64,000 nucleotides of DNA, from assembly GCF_000277125.1 (NCBI RefSeq), contig NC_016946.1, positions 1,302,001 through 1,366,000 of the forward strand, given 5' to 3'. Of this stretch, positions 61,760 through 64,000 are shown one piece after another. The stretch is from Mycobacterium intracellulare ATCC 13950. GTDB lineage: Bacteria > Actinomycetota > Actinomycetes > Mycobacteriales > Mycobacteriaceae. The position numbers and the translations under genes were made by a program. The notes under the pieces are model-generated. The model worked only from the letters and a program-made list of their open reading frames with translations, had not been told where the DNA came from and made no database searches. Within the stretch, counting starts at the first letter, position 1, and the number at the start of each line of letters is the position of its first letter.

Positions 61760-63031
61760 TTGTCGACGGAGGGAAGCGTGCTGGAGTTCGACCCGTTCAA
61801 GCCTGGTCCCGCTGACGAGTTGCCAGCGGTTTACGCGGCGCTGCGAGAGCGGTTTCCGGTCTACCGGACCGGTACGAATATCTGGGTGATATCGCGATTT
61901 GATGATGTGAAGGCCGTTCAATCCAATCCCGCTGTTTTCTCGTCCCGTCCCAACCCCTACGAGGGAGATTCAGCACCGGCGGATGCCGAGATGAAGCCCG
62001 AGGTCATCGAGCGACTCATGGCCCTGACCGCGGGGATTCCCGTCGACATGAACGAGATGGCCTCCGCCAAGACCATCGCCGCCGCGGACCCGCCTCAACA
62101 CACCCGGATACGCAGAATCGTGAGCAGGGGTTTCACACCCCCTCGAATCAAGGAGATGGCTGACGCGATCGCCAAGATCGTCGACCGCTGCCTAAGCGGT
62201 ATTGACGAGCTTCCCAGCTTCGACCTGGTCGAGCGGCTGGCTATTCCACTGCCGGTGGAGATGATCTGCCACATCCTCGGTATCGACCGAAGCGAGTACG
62301 GGCGCGCCAAGTGCTGGTCCGACGCTTTCGCCGCCGCCGCCGGCGGCAATTTCAGCAGTGCCGCCGAACGCAACGAGTTGATGTTGACGACGATCAAGGA
62401 GTTCAGCACCTACTTCGTGCCGTTGATCGAAGCGAGGCGAGTTGAGCCGAGGAATGATTTGGTCAGTGCGATGGTCGCGGCGATCGACAACGAGTCGCTG
62501 AGCAACGTCGAAACATTGATGGTGGCGATCACCATCATGGTCGCCGGCAACGAGACGACCACGAACCTCATCGGCAATGCCGTGGTCGAACTGCTGGCCA
62601 ACCCCGACCAGCTCAAATTGTTGCTCGACGATCCGTCGTTGTTGCCCAACGCCGTCGATGAGGCGAACCGGCTGACGACGCCGATCCAGTTCGCATTTCG
62701 GGAGGCGACCGAAGACACCGTCGTCGCTGGTACGACGATTCCGAAGGGGGCCATCATCGCTCTGCACATGGCCGCCGCGAATCGCGATCCGCGTCGCTTC
62801 GACGAGCCCGATCGTTTTTTGATCACTCGTCCTCCCGGTAAAAGCCTGGCCTTCGGTCACGGCATCCACTTTTGTCTGGGTGCTCACCTGGCAGGGCAGG
62901 AAGTGCGCGCGGCGATCGGCGGGCTGCTGCCCTACCTCGACCGCCTCAAATTGACCGATGCGCCGCTGGAACGCAACCCGACGGCGCTGCTCAACGGGTG
63001 GCAACGGGTCGAACTAGCGTGGGTGTCGTAG
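61760..63031 (+). CDS. Cytochrome P450
   Basis: A 423-residue P450. I-helix ITIMVAGNETTTNLIGNAVV, ExxR in VDEANRLTTP and heme loop FGHGIHFCLGAHLAGQEVRA are intact. The start is a TTG at 61,760 right after AGGAGGGACA; GTG 61,778 is an alternative, and both precede the first conserved residues LEFDPFKPGP. It is 39 bp upstream of another P450 gene in the same direction, so a tandem P450 operon is likely. Substrate unknown. Confidence 0.95.
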   Translation: MSTEGSVLEFDPFKPGPADELPAVYAALRERFPVYRTGTNIWVISRFDDVKAVQSNPAVFSSRPNPYEGDSAPADAEMKPEVIERLMALTAGIPVDMNEMASAKTIAAADPPQHTRIRRIVSRGFTPPRIKEMADAIAKIVDRCLSGIDELPSFDLVERLAIPLPVEMICHILGIDRSEYGRAKCWSDAFAAAAGGNFSSAAERNELMLTTIKEFSTYFVPLIEARRVEPRNDLVSAMVAAIDNESLSNVETLMVAITIMVAGNETTTNLIGNAVVELLANPDQLKLLLDDPSLLPNAVDEANRLTTPIQFAFREATEDTVVAGTTIPKGAIIALHMAAANRDPRRFDEPDRFLITRPPGKSLAFGHGIHFCLGAHLAGQEVRAAIGGLLPYLDRLKLTDAPLERNPTALLNGWQRVELAWVS

Positions 63032-63070
63032 TGGCCCTGGGGAATTCCCGTTGAACGCGGACAGATAACG

Positions 63071-64000
63071 ATGTTGACGGCATCGATGCTGCTAGACCCG
63101 GCAGTCCTGCAGAACCCCTACGCCTTCTACGCGATGCTGCGGGAGCAGGCGCCGGTCTGGATGGTGCCTGGTACGGACGTCGTCGCAATCAGCACTTTCG
63201 CACTGTTGTCGGAGGCGGTCGCGCGGCCCGAGGATTTCTCCTCGATCATGCGTTGTCTGCTTTACCGCGATCAGGATGGACTGCCTGCGCGCCTCGATTT
63301 CGGTGAGGCGGCCATGCCGACGCTGGCGACCGCGGACCCGCCCGTGCACACCACGCATCGGCGCGCGGTCTTCCCCGAATTAGTGGCACGGCGCATGCGC
63401 ACCCTGGAGGACGACATTCGCGCGTTGTCAGCGGCCGCAGTCAAGCAAGCCCTAGATGACGGCAGCTTCGACTTCATGGCGAAGATCGGCAACATGGTGC
63501 CGATCACCGTGGTGGCCAGGCTGATCGGTTTTCGCGACATCGACCCCATGCAACTATTGGAAGCGGCCTTTGACTCCACCACGATGGTGGGCGGCACGAT
63601 GTCAATGGATGAGCTCAGTACTTTTGTCGCGCGCACCGAGACTATCGAGGCCTGGATCGCCGATCAGATCGCGGGCACCGGCGAGGGGGGAGAAGAGGGA
63701 ATCCTGCTGGCGGTTCGGCGGGCGCTGGATGCTGGCACCTTGCGCATCGGGGAGGCCACCATCATCCTGCACACCATGCTAAGCGCCGGCGGGGAGTCCA
63801 CGACCAGCCTGCTGGGCAATGCGGTCGGGATGCTCGCTGAAAATCCCGGATTACAACAGCGGCTGCGCGAAAAGCCGCAGGACATCGATGTTTTCGTCGA
63901 GGAGGCGCTGCGGCTCGAGTCACCGTTTCGGCAAATGATGCGCAGCGTGCCACGAGACACCACGCTCGGCGGCGTCGAGATCGCCTCGGGCTCCACGGTG
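63071..64000 (+). CDS. Cytochrome P450, cut by the window end
   Basis: The first 310 residues of another P450, from ATG 63,071: LLDPAVLQNPYAFYAMLREQ, substrate-entry and C-helix region TADPPVHTTHRRAVFPELVA, I-helix MLSAGGESTTSLLGNAVGML and ExxR in VEEALRLESPFRQM. The frame is open to base 64,000, so the heme loop lies outside. It is only distantly like the preceding P450 and therefore not a recent duplicate. Confidence 0.93.
   Translation, partial: MLTASMLLDPAVLQNPYAFYAMLREQAPVWMVPGTDVVAISTFALLSEAVARPEDFSSIMRCLLYRDQDGLPARLDFGEAAMPTLATADPPVHTTHRRAVFPELVARRMRTLEDDIRALSAAAVKQALDDGSFDFMAKIGNMVPITVVARLIGFRDIDPMQLLEAAFDSTTMVGGTMSMDELSTFVARTETIEAWIADQIAGTGEGGEEGILLAVRRALDAGTLRIGEATIILHTMLSAGGESTTSLLGNAVGMLAENPGLQQRLREKPQDIDVFVEEALRLESPFRQMMRSVPRDTTLGGVEIASGSTV

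Noticed and set aside
1..64000. tRNA, rRNA or other structured RNA genes
   Set aside because: None of the intergenic gaps contains a recognisable tRNA GTTC/cloverleaf or rRNA sequence; gaps are short and most are explained by promoters or palindromes.

Overview
The window is a piece of a Mycobacterium chromosome, most likely a slow-growing non-tuberculous species. From position 1 to about 12,600 the gene order matches the M. tuberculosis block Rv1248c to Rv1256c as I remember it: kgd, a membrane protein, a DHA2-type exporter, a RecB-like nuclease/helicase, lprE, deaD, an acyltransferase, a TetR regulator and cyp130. GC content is high, starts are often GTG, and neighbouring genes commonly overlap by 1 to 8 bases.

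From about 12,620 to 25,650 that synteny is broken by a mobile island. It holds a complete IS3-family element (about 12,907-14,175, imperfect 24-bp terminal repeats), inserted about 15 bp upstream of a Tn7-like transposition module. That module is tnsA, tnsB (DDE transposase), tnsC (AAA+ ATPase, split by one extra base), a long tniQ/tnsD, and a second, shorter tniQ on the other strand. A 42-bp perfect palindrome covers the start of the second tniQ. It shares its core with a palindrome in front of an Xre regulator and with a third site upstream of the next open frame, which suggests a small regulatory circuit inside the element. Probable cargo follows: a frameshifted Xre copy, two unrecognised proteins and an AAA+ ATPase. 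No CRISPR array is visible. The transposon ends could not be fixed.

From about 26,000 to the end is a dense, lipid-like catabolic and oxidative region. It contains six acyl-CoA dehydrogenase genes in three adjacent pairs, two enoyl-CoA hydratases, a thiolase, a fusion of a DUF35 domain to a thiolase-like domain, two AMP-forming CoA ligases plus a ligase remnant, a class III CoA-transferase and a broken thioesterase. It also holds six short-chain dehydrogenases, an aldehyde dehydrogenase, a dihydrodipicolinate-synthase-type aldolase, two amidohydrolase-2 proteins, two alpha/beta hydrolases, three P450s (the last cut by the window end) and a P450-type ferredoxin. TetR and MarR regulators and palindromic operator candidates are scattered through it. 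The set fits activation, hydroxylation and beta-oxidation-like breakdown of a bulky, perhaps cyclic or branched, carboxylic acid or alcohol. The substrate cannot be read from sequence. A Dps-like protein and a protein with a possible DUF4062-like domain are unrelated passengers.
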